Source of the DNA: Synechococcus sp. BSA11S
GTDB lineage: Bacteria > Cyanobacteriota > Cyanobacteriia > PCC-6307 > Cyanobiaceae
Assembly: GCF_014224355.1 (NCBI RefSeq)
Contig: NZ_VNWP01000015.1
Span: forward strand, 1-61,510
Direction of reading: 5' to 3'
DNA length: 61,510 bases
The notes below the pieces were generated by a model. It was given only the letters and a program-made list of their open reading frames with translations, had not been told where the DNA came from and ran no database searches. Within the stretch, counting starts at the first letter, position 1. The number at the start of each line of letters is the position of its first letter. Of this stretch, positions 49,287 to 58,641 are shown piece after piece. Both the position numbers and the translations under genes were made by a program.

Positions 49287-49676
49287 TCAGGAGGATCGCA
49301 GGTCGGGACAGCGGCTGGGATCCACCAGGCAATCGAGGGGTCCATCCCAGGGCAGGTTGACAGCATCGAGGCTGACGCCTGGTTCCTCGATCGGCTGGGG
49401 CAGCCAGACAGCACGGGCGGCGGTGCGGTTCGGACCGGTGAGGGTGAGCACCATCACGGTGGCCAGGCCCACGGCGGCGGAGCAGACCATGCAGCCGGCC
49501 AGCATCAGCGAGAACTCTCGGCGGTCGTTGGCTGACTGCATCAGTTGAAGAGCCCAGGCGACCATCGCCACCACGAGGGCCACCATCAGCAGGGCGATGA
49601 CTGTGGAGAGAGGCGGCGGCAGGGCCGGCACGGCGGGGAATGCGGTGGATGGCCCAGTTAACGGCCTGAGTATCAA
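49287..49676 (-). CDS. Hypothetical two-helix membrane protein
   Basis: The 129-residue frame has two membrane segments (about 24-46 and 58-81) and a C-terminal part with a cysteine pair ([15 protein letters not shown]) probably outside the cytoplasm. Its TTG start would overlap the hisF stop (TTGA), but a GTG 15 codons later is also possible. It lies 15 bases before menG. No family recognised; the conserved-looking position in the operon supports a real gene. Confidence 0.6.
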   Translation of the reverse strand: MILRPLTGPSTAFPAVPALPPPLSTVIALLMVALVVAMVAWALQLMQSANDRREFSLMLAGCMVCSAAVGLATVMVLTLTGPNRTAARAVWLPQPIEEPGVSLDAVNLPWDGPLDCLVDPSRCPDLRSS

Positions 49677-50482
49677 TGTAACGAGCCGTTGCGAGCCCCC
49701 GTGGCCATGGATTCGGCCTCCAGGGGCCGGAGCTCCAGGCCCCGCTCCAGGAGCTCGCCCTTGATGCCCTGCACCGTGAGCACACCGTCGTGGAGCAGAG
49801 AGGCCAGCAGGGCCGCCGAAGCCTGGCCCTGCTCGAGGGCAGCGGCGATGTGCTCGACGCTGCCGGCGCCACCGGAAGCGATCACCGGCACCTCCACCGC
49901 CTCGGCCACGGCACGGGTGAGGGCCAGGTCATAGCCGGCCTGGGTGCCGTCGCCATCCATGGAGGTAAGCAGGATCTCGCCGGCGCCGAGGTCCACCGCC
50001 CGCCGCGCCCAGGCCACCGCATCGAGGCCGGTGTTCTGGCGCCCCCCCTTCACGTGCACATCCCAGCCGGAACCATCGGCGCGGTGGCGGGCGTCGATCG
50101 CCACCACGATGCACTGGCAGCCGAAGCGGCGGGCGCCCTCGGCGATCAGTTCCGGCCGGGCCACCGCCGAGGAGTTGAGGCTCACCTTGTCGGCACCGGC
50201 GCGCAGCAGTTCGGTGATGCCCTCCACGCGGCTGATGCCACCACCCACGGTGAACGGGATGGTCACGGCCTCGGCGGTGCGCCGCACCAGATCCACCAGG
50301 GTGCGGCGGCCCTCATGGCTGGCGGCGATGTCGAGGAAGACCAGCTCGTCGGCGCCGGCCGTGTCGTAGCGGCAGGCCAGCTCCACGGGATCACCGGCAT
50401 CGCGCAACCCGACGAAATTGACGCCTTTGACAACCCGGCCATCGGCCACGTCGAGGCAGGGAATGATGCGCCGGGCGACCAT
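49673..50482 (-). CDS. hisF: Imidazole glycerol phosphate synthase, cyclase subunit
   Basis: HisF uses ammonia from HisH to make imidazole glycerol phosphate and AICAR in histidine synthesis. It is a (beta/alpha)8 barrel: [20 protein letters not shown] has the catalytic Asp11 equivalent (CLD), VGGGISRVE and [12 protein letters not shown] bind phosphate, and [14 protein letters not shown] has the second catalytic Asp. The 269-residue length includes a short C-terminal tail. It is divergent from the PetP-like/chlG operon with 45 bases between starts. Confidence 0.96.
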   Translation of the reverse strand: MVARRIIPCLDVADGRVVKGVNFVGLRDAGDPVELACRYDTAGADELVFLDIAASHEGRRTLVDLVRRTAEAVTIPFTVGGGISRVEGITELLRAGADKVSLNSSAVARPELIAEGARRFGCQCIVVAIDARHRADGSGWDVHVKGGRQNTGLDAVAWARRAVDLGAGEILLTSMDGDGTQAGYDLALTRAVAEAVEVPVIASGGAGSVEHIAAALEQGQASAALLASLLHDGVLTVQGIKGELLERGLELRPLEAESMATGARNGSLH

Positions 50483-50527
50483 GGCTTCACTGTTAAGGTT
50501 GCGCCACTCGATCCAGTCGCGCCGGTC

Positions 50528-50761
50528 ATGTCCCAGGCTGCCACCTCAGGCCCCTCGAGCGCCGTACAGATCGGTTCCAGGGTGCGGATCACCCGGGTGC
50601 GTGATCAGATTCCCGCCGAGCTGGTCGAAATGCTGCAGAGCGATGCCACCGGCACCGTCCGTGATTTCAAGATGACCGACGGCAGCGGCATCGGCGTGGT
50701 GGTGGAGCTGGCCAACGGCAGCACCGGCTGGTTCTTCGACGACGAGATCGCCGCGGTCTGA
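50528..50761 (+). CDS. PetP-like protein (DUF2862)
   Basis: A 77-residue SH3-like protein: [63 protein letters not shown]2862 proteins include Ssr2998/PetP, a small peripheral subunit that stabilises the cytochrome b6f complex and affects linear electron flow. Whether this copy is PetP itself or a paralogue needs genome context. The gene starts 45 bases from the divergent hisF and ends 1 base before the chlG start, so it is co-transcribed with chlorophyll synthase. Confidence 0.8.
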   Translation: MSQAATSGPSSAVQIGSRVRITRVRDQIPAELVEMLQSDATGTVRDFKMTDGSGIGVVVELANGSTGWFFDDEIAAV

Positions 50762-50762
50762 T

Positions 50763-51746
50763 GTGAGCGACGCTCCCGAACCCAGCACCACAGGCGGCGG
50801 CGCCCGTCAGCTGCTCGGCATGAAGGGTGCCAGTGGCACCACGTCCATCTGGAAGCTGCGCCTGCAGCTGATGAAGCCGGTCACCTGGATCCCCCTGATC
50901 TGGGGGGTGATCTGTGGCGCCGCGGCCTCCGGCAACTTCCACTGGACCTTCCCTGAGCTGGGCGCGTCCCTGGCCTGCATGGTGATGAGCGGCCCGCTGC
51001 TGGCCGGCTACACCCAGACCATCAACGACTACTACGACCGCGAGATCGACGCGATCAACGAGCCCTACCGACCGATCCCCTCGGGCGCCATCTCCCTGCC
51101 CCAGGTGAAGCTGCAGATCTGGGTGCTGCTGATCGCGGGTCTGGCGGTGGCCGGGGGGCTCGATCTCTGGGCCGGCCACAGCAGGCCGGTGCTGCTGCTG
51201 CTGGCCCTGGGGGGCTCCCTGGTGAGCTACATCTACTCCGCCCCGCCGCTGAAGCTCAAGCAGAACGGCTGGCTGGGCAACTACGCCCTCGGGGCGAGCT
51301 ACATCGCTCTGCCCTGGTGGGCCGGTCAGGCGCTGTTCGGCCAGCTCACCTGGACCACCGCCCTGCTCACCCTGGCCTACAGCCTGGCGGGCCTCGGCAT
51401 CGCGGTCGTGAATGATTTCAAGAGCGTGGAGGGCGACCGGGCCCTTGGGCTGCAGAGCCTGCCGGTGGTGTTCGGCATCCAGCGGGCCAGCTGGATCAGC
51501 GCCGGCATGATCGATCTGTTTCAGCTGGCGATGGTGGCGGTGCTGATCGCCATCGGCCAGCACTTCGCGGCGGTGCTGCTGGTGTTGCTGATCATTCCCC
51601 AGATCACCTTCCAGGACATCTGGCTGCTGCGCGATCCGGTGGCCTTCGATGTGAAGTATCAGGCGAGCGCCCAGCCGTTCCTGGTGCTGGGCATGCTCGT
51701 CACGGCCCTGGCGATCGGCCACAGCAGTCTCACCATGGCGATGTGA
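50763..51746 (+). CDS. chlG: Chlorophyll synthase
   Basis: ChlG attaches geranylgeranyl or phytyl diphosphate to chlorophyllide in the membrane. The 327-residue UbiA-superfamily protein has the first Asp-rich motif NDYYDREIDAINEPYRPIPSG and the second DFKSVEGDRALGLQSLPVVFG, with about nine membrane helices and the LMKPVTWIPLIWGV start. The start codon is GTG, directly after the PetP-like gene. It is followed 10 bases later by the PBP1a gene. Confidence 0.97.
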   Translation: MSDAPEPSTTGGGARQLLGMKGASGTTSIWKLRLQLMKPVTWIPLIWGVICGAAASGNFHWTFPELGASLACMVMSGPLLAGYTQTINDYYDREIDAINEPYRPIPSGAISLPQVKLQIWVLLIAGLAVAGGLDLWAGHSRPVLLLLALGGSLVSYIYSAPPLKLKQNGWLGNYALGASYIALPWWAGQALFGQLTWTTALLTLAYSLAGLGIAVVNDFKSVEGDRALGLQSLPVVFGIQRASWISAGMIDLFQLAMVAVLIAIGQHFAAVLLVLLIIPQITFQDIWLLRDPVAFDVKYQASAQPFLVLGMLVTALAIGHSSLTMAM

Positions 51747-51756
51747 GGCTGCTGCT

Positions 51757-53955
51757 GTGAGCAAACGCCGGCTCCGCTTGCTGCTGGTCGCGGCCTTCGC
51801 CCTCACGGCCGGAGGCGTCACGGCGCTCGGGGTGAACACCCTGGTGAAGGGGATGGACAGCCTGCTGCCCGACGCCCGCCGGATCAGCACCTTCAACCGT
51901 CCGGGCACAGTCACGATCCTCTCCGCCGACGGGGAGGTGCTGCAGAAACTCGGCCCCGCCACCCGCGAAAAGGTGGCCCCTGGCCAGATGCCGGAGCTGG
52001 TGAAGGAGGCCTTCATCGCCTCCGAAGACCGTCGCTTCTACCAGCACAAGGGCGTGGACCCCACCGGCATCGCCCGGGCGATGCTGCGCAACCTGAGCCG
52101 GGGCTCAGTGGAGGAGGGGGCCAGCACGATCACGCAGCAGCTGGCGCGCACGGTGTTCCTCAGCCAGGACCGCACCCTGATCCGGAAGCTGAAGGAAGCG
52201 GCCCTGGCCGGAAAGCTGGAGCGGCAGCTGAGCAAGCAGCAGATCCTCGAGCAGTACCTCAACTACGTGTATCTCGGCTCGAGCGCCTACGGCGTCGCCG
52301 ATGCGGCCTGGATCTACTTCTCGAAAACCCCCGACGAACTGACCCTGCCGGAGGCCGCCCTGATCGCGGGACTGCCACCGGCTCCTTCGGTGTATTCACC
52401 CCTGGTGAACCCGGATCTGGCCAGGCAGCGCCGCAGTGTGGTGCTGCAGCGGATGGAGCAGGCCGGCTTCATCGACAGCGGTGAACTGGCTGATGCCCAG
52501 GCCACGCCCATTCAGCTCAAGCCGGCCCTGCCGAAATACTGGAACAGCCGTGCCCCCTTCTTCACCGGCTGGGTGGCCCAGGAGCTGCCCAAGGTGCTCA
52601 GTTCGGAGCAGCTGGAGGTGGGCGGTCTGACCATCCGCAGCAGCCTCAACCTGGCCTGGCAGGAGGAGGGACAGAAGGTGATCAACGCCAGCGCCTACGG
52701 CGGCCTGGAGGGAGCCCTGGTGACCGTGGAGCCCGGCACCGGCCTGGTGCGGGCGATGGTGGGCGGCAAGGACTTCGGCAAGAGCCAGTTCAACCGGGCC
52801 ACCCAGGCCCTGCGCTCACCCGGCTCCACCTTCAAGCTGTTCGTGTACCTCGCCGCCCTGAAGGCCGGCATGAAGCCGGAAACCACGATCCTGGACGCCA
52901 AGCGCTGCTTTGCCGGCTACTGCCCCAAGAACTTCGGTGACCGCTACCTGGGGCGGGTGTCGCTGGCCACGGCGCTGCAGAACTCGCTGAACATCGTGGC
53001 GGTGAGCCTGCTGCAGCAGGTGGGCTTCGACAAGGTGATCGCCACGGCCCAGAGCCTGGGCATCACCCGGGAGCTCGGACGCTTCTACCCGATGGCCCTC
53101 GGCGCCTACGAGCAGACCGTGCTGGACATGACCACGGCCTACGCCGCGGTGATCAACCGCGGCGTCTTCGTGCCGGCCACCCCGTTCGAGGAGATCAGCG
53201 GGCCCAATGGGGAGCTGCTCTGGAGCCGCCGCATCGATGGCGACAAGGGCCGGCGGGCGGTGGACAGCAACATCGCCGATGCGATGGTGTGGATGCTGCA
53301 GCGGGTGGTGACCGGCGGCACCGGCGGTGCAGCCTCCTTGCGAAACCGGCCGGTGGCAGGCAAGACCGGCACCTCGGAGGGTGCACGCGACCTCTGGTTC
53401 ATCGGCGGCATTCCCCAGCTCACCACCGGCATCTGGCTGGGTTACGACAACAACCGCAAGACCAAGAGCGACAGCGGCTCCGCCGCCGCGGCCTGGGGCC
53501 GTTACATGGCGGTGGTGGTCAAGGACCTGCCGGTGCGTCAGTTCCCGCCCAAGCCGGTGCTCACCGGAACCTTCAAGCCCACCAAGCCCGCCAAATCCAC
53601 TGCCCAGCCTGGGCGGCCCAGCAACCTGCCCACCCCCGGCGAAGACCGCTCGCAGCCGGAGCCGGCTCAGCTCCCGCCACCGACGGATCGCGAGTCGGAC
53701 CTGCCGGCCCTGCCCGATCTGCCGGAGGAGCCGCCCCAGAGCCTGCCGCCCCGGGGCCGTGAATCGGGAGCGGGTCCGGAACCCACACCGGCACGGCCCG
53801 CCCCACGCCGGCCGGCACCGGCTCCGGCTCCAACCCAGCCCCCTCCGGTGGCACCGCCGCCGACGGTCAATCCCTCCTTCCCCGTGGCCCCACCGCCGGT
53901 GGCACCGCCGCCCGTGGCACCACCGGCACCGGTGGCGCCCCCGCCCGTTCCCTGA
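51757..53955 (+). CDS. Class A penicillin-binding protein (PBP1a-like)
   Basis: A 732-residue bifunctional peptidoglycan synthase. A short N-terminal membrane anchor (about 8-30) is followed by the glycosyltransferase domain (EDRRFYQHKGVD with catalytic Glu; GASTITQQLARTVFL; KLERQLSKQQILEQYLN) and the transpeptidase domain with SxxK in SPGSTFK, SxN as SLN and KTGT in GKTGTSEG. The last about 130 residues are Pro-rich and end in repeated VAPPP, an unusually long disordered extracytoplasmic tail. The start is GTG. It is probably read with chlG. Confidence 0.95.
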   Translation: MSKRRLRLLLVAAFALTAGGVTALGVNTLVKGMDSLLPDARRISTFNRPGTVTILSADGEVLQKLGPATREKVAPGQMPELVKEAFIASEDRRFYQHKGVDPTGIARAMLRNLSRGSVEEGASTITQQLARTVFLSQDRTLIRKLKEAALAGKLERQLSKQQILEQYLNYVYLGSSAYGVADAAWIYFSKTPDELTLPEAALIAGLPPAPSVYSPLVNPDLARQRRSVVLQRMEQAGFIDSGELADAQATPIQLKPALPKYWNSRAPFFTGWVAQELPKVLSSEQLEVGGLTIRSSLNLAWQEEGQKVINASAYGGLEGALVTVEPGTGLVRAMVGGKDFGKSQFNRATQALRSPGSTFKLFVYLAALKAGMKPETTILDAKRCFAGYCPKNFGDRYLGRVSLATALQNSLNIVAVSLLQQVGFDKVIATAQSLGITRELGRFYPMALGAYEQTVLDMTTAYAAVINRGVFVPATPFEEISGPNGELLWSRRIDGDKGRRAVDSNIADAMVWMLQRVVTGGTGGAASLRNRPVAGKTGTSEGARDLWFIGGIPQLTTGIWLGYDNNRKTKSDSGSAAAAWGRYMAVVVKDLPVRQFPPKPVLTGTFKPTKPAKSTAQPGRPSNLPTPGEDRSQPEPAQLPPPTDRESDLPALPDLPEEPPQSLPPRGRESGAGPEPTPARPAPRRPAPAPAPTQPPPVAPPPTVNPSFPVAPPPVAPPPVAPPAPVAPPPVP

Positions 53956-53975
53956 ACCGGCCTGGCGGCAGGGCC

Positions 53976-55346
53976 TCAGGTCGGCGCCTGCAGCCCCGCC
54001 GCATAGAACCCATCCCCGCCCTTCGGGCCGGGCCAGTGTTGCTGCTGCCACAGCAGGCGCCAGCCTGGGTGTTGCGCGAGGAAGGCGGCGATCAGGGCAC
54101 CGTTCTCGCTGGGGTGCACCGTGCAGGTGGCATACACCAGCCGGCCACCTGGTACCAGCAGCGGCCGCATCGCCTCCAGCAGGGTGCCCTGGAGGGCCGT
54201 CAGCTCGGTGATGGCCGCGGGGGTGATCCGCCAGCGGCCATCGGGGTGGCGCGCCAGGGTGCCCAGGCCGGAGCAGGGGGCGTCGAGCAGGATGCGATCA
54301 AAGGGCGGCCCCCCGATGGCGCCGGGGATGGCGGCATCGGCGGTGAGCGGCTCGATCGCGCTCAGCCCCAGGCGGCTGGCGTTCTCGCGCAGGCGACGCA
54401 GGCGGCCTTCAGAGCGATCCACCGCCAGCACGGTGCCGGCATCCCCGATCAGTTCGGCCAGGTGGGTGCTCTTCCCGCCCGGGGCGGCGCAGGCATCGAG
54501 CAGACGCTCCCCCGGCTGGGGGTCGAGCAGGGGTGCGATCGTCTGGGCGGTGCGGTCCTGCACGCTCCAGTGACCCTCGGCGTAGCCGGGCAGGGCGCGC
54601 AGATCGCCGCTGCGACCGCCGAGGCAGAGGCCCCAGGGCAGGCCGGGCAGAGGTTCGGCGCTGACGCCGGCGGCGGCAAGGGCCTCGATCACCCCCTCAC
54701 GGCTGGCGCGCAGGCGGTTCACCCGCAGATCGAGGGGTGGCGGCTGGTTGGCCGCCCGGGCAAAGGCCTCGGCCCCGTTGGTGGGCAGCCACTCCAGCAG
54801 CCCCGTGGCCAGCCAGTGGGGCAGGGAGCCGCGCAGGGCCAGGGAGGCGGCGGGATCGGCAGGAAGCGGCAGCGGCTCCCAGGGGGCGGCACCCTGGGGG
54901 AGGGATTCACGGCGGCGCAGGCAGGCCCGCAGCAGACCGTTCACCACCGGCGCCAGGCGGGCGAGGCCATCGCGCTTGGCCAGCTCCACCGTGGTGCTCA
55001 CCGCCGCCGAGGGGGGCACCCGGGCCGTGAACAGCAGCTGGTAGAGACCGAGGTGAAGCAACCAGCGCAGGGGCGGCGGCTGACGCTCGGCGCGCACCTT
55101 GCCGAGGGCATCGATCCAGCCATCGAGCAGGGCCCGCTGCCGGATGGCGCCGCAGGCCAGCTCCGTGGCCAGACCGCGATCAGCGGGGGCCAGGGGGGAG
55201 CGGCGCAGCTCCCGCTCCAGGGCCAGGTCGGTGTAGGCGCCGGCCGCCACGGCCTGCAGCACCCGCCAGGCCACCCGCCGGGCCTCGAGCCCGATGGCGG
55301 CGGGGTCTGGGACCGGCGTTGCTGAGGCGGCGGGGGTGGCGCTCAA
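53976..55346 (-). CDS. rsmB: 16S rRNA m5C967 methyltransferase
   Basis: RsmB (Sun) methylates C967 of 16S rRNA. The 456 residues comprise an N-terminal NusB-like domain (ARRVAWRVLQAVAAGAYTDLALERELRRS), a linker, and the SAM domain with DACAAPGGKSTHLAEL, VDRSEGRLRRL, LLDAPCSGLGTLARHPDGRW (PC motif) and VYATCTVHPSEN (TC motif), the two catalytic cysteines. The start is TTG overlapping the stop of the ATL gene. Confidence 0.95.
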   Translation of the reverse strand: MSATPAASATPVPDPAAIGLEARRVAWRVLQAVAAGAYTDLALERELRRSPLAPADRGLATELACGAIRQRALLDGWIDALGKVRAERQPPPLRWLLHLGLYQLLFTARVPPSAAVSTTVELAKRDGLARLAPVVNGLLRACLRRRESLPQGAAPWEPLPLPADPAASLALRGSLPHWLATGLLEWLPTNGAEAFARAANQPPPLDLRVNRLRASREGVIEALAAAGVSAEPLPGLPWGLCLGGRSGDLRALPGYAEGHWSVQDRTAQTIAPLLDPQPGERLLDACAAPGGKSTHLAELIGDAGTVLAVDRSEGRLRRLRENASRLGLSAIEPLTADAAIPGAIGGPPFDRILLDAPCSGLGTLARHPDGRWRITPAAITELTALQGTLLEAMRPLLVPGGRLVYATCTVHPSENGALIAAFLAQHPGWRLLWQQQHWPGPKGGDGFYAAGLQAPT

Positions 55347-55681
55347 ACGGCGGGAAGCGGCGGCCTCCAGAGATAGCGCCGCAGGGGCAGGCGGCCCTGC
55401 TCATCCACTGGAATACCCTCACCGATCAGCAGCTGGCGCTGCATCCAGTCGCTGCCTTCGCGCGAGGGGCTGAGGCTGATGCAACCGCGGGCATTGACGA
55501 TCCGGTGCCAGGGCACGTCGGAGGGCAGGGGCAGGCGGCGCAGGGCCCAGCCCACCTGCCGGGCGCAGCCATAGGCACCGATCCAGTCGGCGATCTGGCC
55601 ATAGGTGGCCAGCCGGCCTGCGGGAACGAGCGACACCGCCGCCCAAACCCGCTGATCGAAGCCGGGGGAGCCATCAACCAT
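55343..55681 (-). CDS. Alkyltransferase-like protein (ATL)
   Basis: The protein resembles the DNA-binding domain of O6-alkylguanine-DNA alkyltransferases: FDQRVWAAVSLVPAGRLATYGQIADWIG (with the helix-turn-helix) and ARQVGWALRRL. The active site reads PWHRIVNARG, with Trp in place of the alkyl-accepting Cys of PCHR, which defines ATL proteins. These bind O6-alkylguanine and flag it for nucleotide excision repair. The length is 112 residues from MVDGSPGF, or 126 from an upstream ATG. Its end overlaps rsmB. Confidence 0.9.
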   Translation of the reverse strand: MVDGSPGFDQRVWAAVSLVPAGRLATYGQIADWIGAYGCARQVGWALRRLPLPSDVPWHRIVNARGCISLSPSREGSDWMQRQLLIGEGIPVDEQGRLPLRRYLWRPPLPAV

Positions 55682-55811
55682 GACAAGGGCTGACCGGAAG
55701 GAGCGTCGGGAAGATCCTGTCATCAGCGCTGGCGGAAAGCCGGTCGAAAGCGACGAATCACGGCCATAGAACGGAACTCACAACTCTTTCGACCCCCACA
55801 GGGTTTTCACG

Positions 55812-56924
55812 ATGCACAGCAGCAGAAGCAGCAGCAGGATCAGCCGCGCCGCCTGGGGGCTGAAATTAGGGGCCGCAGGTCTGGCTCTCACGCTCTCGGG
55901 CTGCGGCCTGGTGCGCGCCACCGCCGAGGCGCCCGCGACCCAGGCGGCCGCCGCCACGCTGCCGGCACCCGAAACCGGAGAGGCCGCGGAGGCCACCGAG
56001 CCCCGCGTCTGCGCCACGGGCCAGCAGAGCGCCGAGGAGGTGTTCCGCTCGGCCCGGGACGGGGTGGCGGTGGTCTCGAGCGGCAGCAGCCTGGGCAGCG
56101 CCTTCGTGGTGGCTCACCAGAACGGCATGACCTACCTGGCCACCAATGCCCACGTGGTCAACGGCAGTGATGTGGTGCGGCTGAAGTGGGTGGATGGAAG
56201 CAGCGACCGGGCCCGGGTGGTGGCGCGCGGATCGGGCCGGACGCCCACCAGCGACCTGGCGCTGCTGGCGGTGGAGGGCCAGCGCGGCAAGGTGCTGCGC
56301 ATGCGCGATCAGGCCTCGGCCGTGGGGCAGGAGGTGTTCGTGATCGGAGCCCCGAAGGGGCTGGAGTTCAGCCTCAGCCGCGGTGTGGTGAGCAGCCTGC
56401 GCAGCGACGAGCAGATCCTGCAGATCGACGCGGCGGTGAACCCGGGCAATTCCGGCGGGCCTGTGCTGGATGCGGGCAACTGCGTGGCGGGCATCGCCAC
56501 CTTCAAGTTCGGCAACAGCGAGGGGCTGAATTTCGCGGTGTCGTCAAAGGTGGTGCGCGAGTTCCTGGACAAGCTGCCGAGCGAAGCCACGGCACAGCTT
56601 CCGAGCCGGCGTGATCTGAACCCGAAGAAGGAGGCGCTCTGCCTGTTCCGCGCCCCAGGGCGCAGCGAGGCGCAGATGCCCTGCCGCGTCAGCCGCGTGA
56701 GCGGCCGCAACGGCGGCACCCTCTACGACCTGGCCTGGGCCGATGGCTCCCGCAACGCCTATGCCTTCTTCCGCAATGGGCGGGTGGCGATCCGCGCTGA
56801 AGACGGCAGTGGACGGGCCCTGGAGGAGGCGGGCACCTTCCGCCGCCTCCAGGGGGGCGTGGCGGTGCGCAGCAGCGGCGACAGCCTGGCCTTCATCCCG
56901 GGGCTCAATCCGGTGCTGAACTGA
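55812..56924 (+). CDS. Trypsin-like serine protease lipoprotein (HtrA/Deg-related, no PDZ)
   Basis: The 370-residue protein starts with a lipoprotein signal (Arg/Ser-rich start, LALTLSGC lipobox, Cys about residue 34), so it should be membrane-tethered outside the cytoplasm. The protease domain (about 70-265) has the triad His in YLATNAHVVNGSD, Asp in PTSDLALLAVEG and Ser in NPGNSGGPVLDAG. No PDZ domain follows; instead about 95 C-terminal residues contain cysteine pairs (ALCLFRAPGRSEAQMPCRVSRVSGRN). This differs from true HtrA/DegP. It probably degrades misfolded periplasmic proteins. Confidence 0.88.
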   Translation: MHSSRSSSRISRAAWGLKLGAAGLALTLSGCGLVRATAEAPATQAAAATLPAPETGEAAEATEPRVCATGQQSAEEVFRSARDGVAVVSSGSSLGSAFVVAHQNGMTYLATNAHVVNGSDVVRLKWVDGSSDRARVVARGSGRTPTSDLALLAVEGQRGKVLRMRDQASAVGQEVFVIGAPKGLEFSLSRGVVSSLRSDEQILQIDAAVNPGNSGGPVLDAGNCVAGIATFKFGNSEGLNFAVSSKVVREFLDKLPSEATAQLPSRRDLNPKKEALCLFRAPGRSEAQMPCRVSRVSGRNGGTLYDLAWADGSRNAYAFFRNGRVAIRAEDGSGRALEEAGTFRRLQGGVAVRSSGDSLAFIPGLNPVLN

Positions 56925-56956
56925 GCGGAGATCCGAGCGGATCCCCCGCTGCGCCC

Positions 56957-57646
56957 ATGCCCCTGCTGCCTCGCCGCTTCGAGCGGATCCGCGCCGTGCT
57001 GGATCGGCGCATGGCCGATCTCAGCGTGGTGCTGGAGGCGGTGGACAAGCCCCACAACCTCTCGGCGATCCTGCGCAGCTGCGATGCGGTGGGGGTGCTC
57101 GAAGCCCATGTGGTGAGCCTGCAGGGGCGGCCGCGCACGTTCAACAACACCGCCCAGGGCAGCCAGAAATGGGTGCCCCTGCGCTCTCACAACACGGTGG
57201 AGGAGGCCCTGGGCCAGCTGAAGCGGGAGGGCTTCAAGCTCTACGGCACCCACCTGGGCACCAGCGCCGTGGACTATCGCCAGTGCGACTTCCGCGGCCC
57301 CACGGCCTTCGTGCTGGGGGCGGAGAAGTGGGGCCTGAGCGAGGCGGCGGCGGCGATGGTGGATCAGGCCCTGTTCATCCCCACCGGCGGCATGGTGCAG
57401 TCGCTGAATGTGTCGGTGGCGGCGGCGGTGCTGCTGTTCGAGGCGTTGCGGCAGCGCCAGGCGGCCGGCCTGGTGCCCGACGCGGGCGAGGGGCTGCCGC
57501 CGGGAGCACGGGACAGCCTGCTGTTCGAGTGGGCCTACCCCCAGGTGGCCGACTGGTGCCGGCGCCAGGGGCGCCCCTATCCAGCGCTCACAGCAGAGGG
57601 AGAGATCAGCGAGGACCTGCCGCGCACCCTGAAACTGCGCTGCTGA
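56957..57646 (+). CDS. trmH: tRNA (guanosine-18-2'-O)-methyltransferase
   Basis: TrmH is a SPOUT methyltransferase that modifies G18 in the tRNA D-loop. The 229 residues contain VLEAVDKPHNLSAILRSCDAVGVLEAHVV (motif 1 with the Asn-Arg pair), AFVLGAEKWGLSE (motif 2) and IPTGGMVQSLNVSVAAAVLLFEALRQRQ (motif 3, SAM knot). It follows the serine protease by 32 bases on the same strand. Confidence 0.93.
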   Translation: MPLLPRRFERIRAVLDRRMADLSVVLEAVDKPHNLSAILRSCDAVGVLEAHVVSLQGRPRTFNNTAQGSQKWVPLRSHNTVEEALGQLKREGFKLYGTHLGTSAVDYRQCDFRGPTAFVLGAEKWGLSEAAAAMVDQALFIPTGGMVQSLNVSVAAAVLLFEALRQRQAAGLVPDAGEGLPPGARDSLLFEWAYPQVADWCRRQGRPYPALTAEGEISEDLPRTLKLRC

Positions 57647-57665
57647 GCCCCAGCCCCGAGCGAGC

Positions 57666-57947
57666 TCAGAGGAAGGGGATCAGCACGTCGTTGCGGTTGG
57701 GCAGGGGCGGCGCCGCCTGGCCGCTGTGGGCCCGGGGCAACCAGAGGGCCAGGCCCACCCCGAGGATCTCGAGCGGCAGCGGCCGTGCCACCAGCAGCAC
57801 CACCGCCAGGGCACCGAGGGCGATCAGACGCTCCAGCAGGCCGATCACGTCGTCGCCATTGGCGCTGCCCAGCAACCAGAGCAGCACGGAGGCGCTCAGC
57901 AGGGAGAGGGTGACCCAGAGGGGCATCAAGGAGTGGATCTGTCCCAT
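57666..57947 (-). CDS. Hypothetical membrane protein
   Basis: The protein of about 93 residues (from MGQIHSLMPLW) has two or three hydrophobic segments (about 8-28, 38-55, 58-72) and a short C-terminal tail (RAHSGQAAPPLPNRNDVLIPFL). An upstream ATG would add 18 residues. No family recognised. It converges with trmH, 20 bases away. Confidence 0.55.
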   Translation of the reverse strand: MGQIHSLMPLWVTLSLLSASVLLWLLGSANGDDVIGLLERLIALGALAVVLLVARPLPLEILGVGLALWLPRAHSGQAAPPLPNRNDVLIPFL

Positions 57948-58128
57948 CCATTCTGGCCAGGCAGAGGGCGAGGGAGCAGGCAGCGGCCGGATTGCCAGCA
58001 AACCAGCAACGACACCAGCAACGACACATCACCCAAAATCCTGAAGCCCTCCTGGAATCCGACCTGATTGGATCCGATCACGAATGGCGTTGAATGGCGT
58101 TCTCTGTTCTGCGGCAGCCATTCGAGCC

Positions 58129-58563
58129 ATGATCCAGCAGGCCATCTTCCGGCAGCTTCACAGGCGTGAACCCGGGGCCAACGCCATCGCCAAGGGCTAC
58201 ACCTTGGTGCAGCTGATCATCCTGGTGGCTGTGATCGGCATCGTTTCAGTGGCGGCTCTTCCGACATACCTGAAGGTGCGGAACGAGAACAAGGCCCGAG
58301 CGGCCATTGGAGAGGCGCTCAGTTTGGCCAGAAAATGCGCGGAGTTCAATGAAACCAAGGCTGGCGTCCCGCCCAATCCCCCTGCGCTGCGGCGCGTTTC
58401 CAACCCGGTCCCCTGCAGGTCCGCCCTTGGAGGGACCTGGATCGCCAGGTGGACAGCGGGCCCTGCGGGCATGCGCTGTCTTGACAACCGTTCCGTTGCA
58501 ACCGACAGCAGAGCAACGATCACTGTTGATGCAAGCGGAACCATTGGCTGCAGATTCCGCTGA
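58129..58563 (+). CDS. Type IV pilin-like protein with Gln at +5
   Basis: The protein has a short basic leader and the prepilin processing site KG|YTLVQLIILVAVIGIVSVAALPTYL, followed by KVRNENKARAAIGEALSLARKCAEF and a small globular domain with four cysteines (two probable disulfides). After cleavage, +1 is Tyr instead of Phe/Met, and +5 is Gln where almost all major pilins have Glu. That substitution is typical of minor pilins or variants that assemble differently. A start 15 codons upstream is also possible. No other pilin genes are adjacent. Confidence 0.75.
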   Translation: MIQQAIFRQLHRREPGANAIAKGYTLVQLIILVAVIGIVSVAALPTYLKVRNENKARAAIGEALSLARKCAEFNETKAGVPPNPPALRRVSNPVPCRSALGGTWIARWTAGPAGMRCLDNRSVATDSRATITVDASGTIGCRFR

Positions 58564-58641
58564 ACCCTGCACTCACGATTGATCAAACGAATCGATCACG
58601 AGTGAGCGTTCAACTTGCCCGGCTTCGATCCTGCTACTCCA

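Noticed and set aside
47751-49535. Plus-strand open frame of 594 codons
   Set aside because: Antisense to glyQ and menG, both of which have full family motifs on the other strand.
49249-49872. Reverse-strand frame covering the ends of hisF and the next gene
   Set aside because: It conflicts with hisF, whose barrel motifs are complete in another frame.
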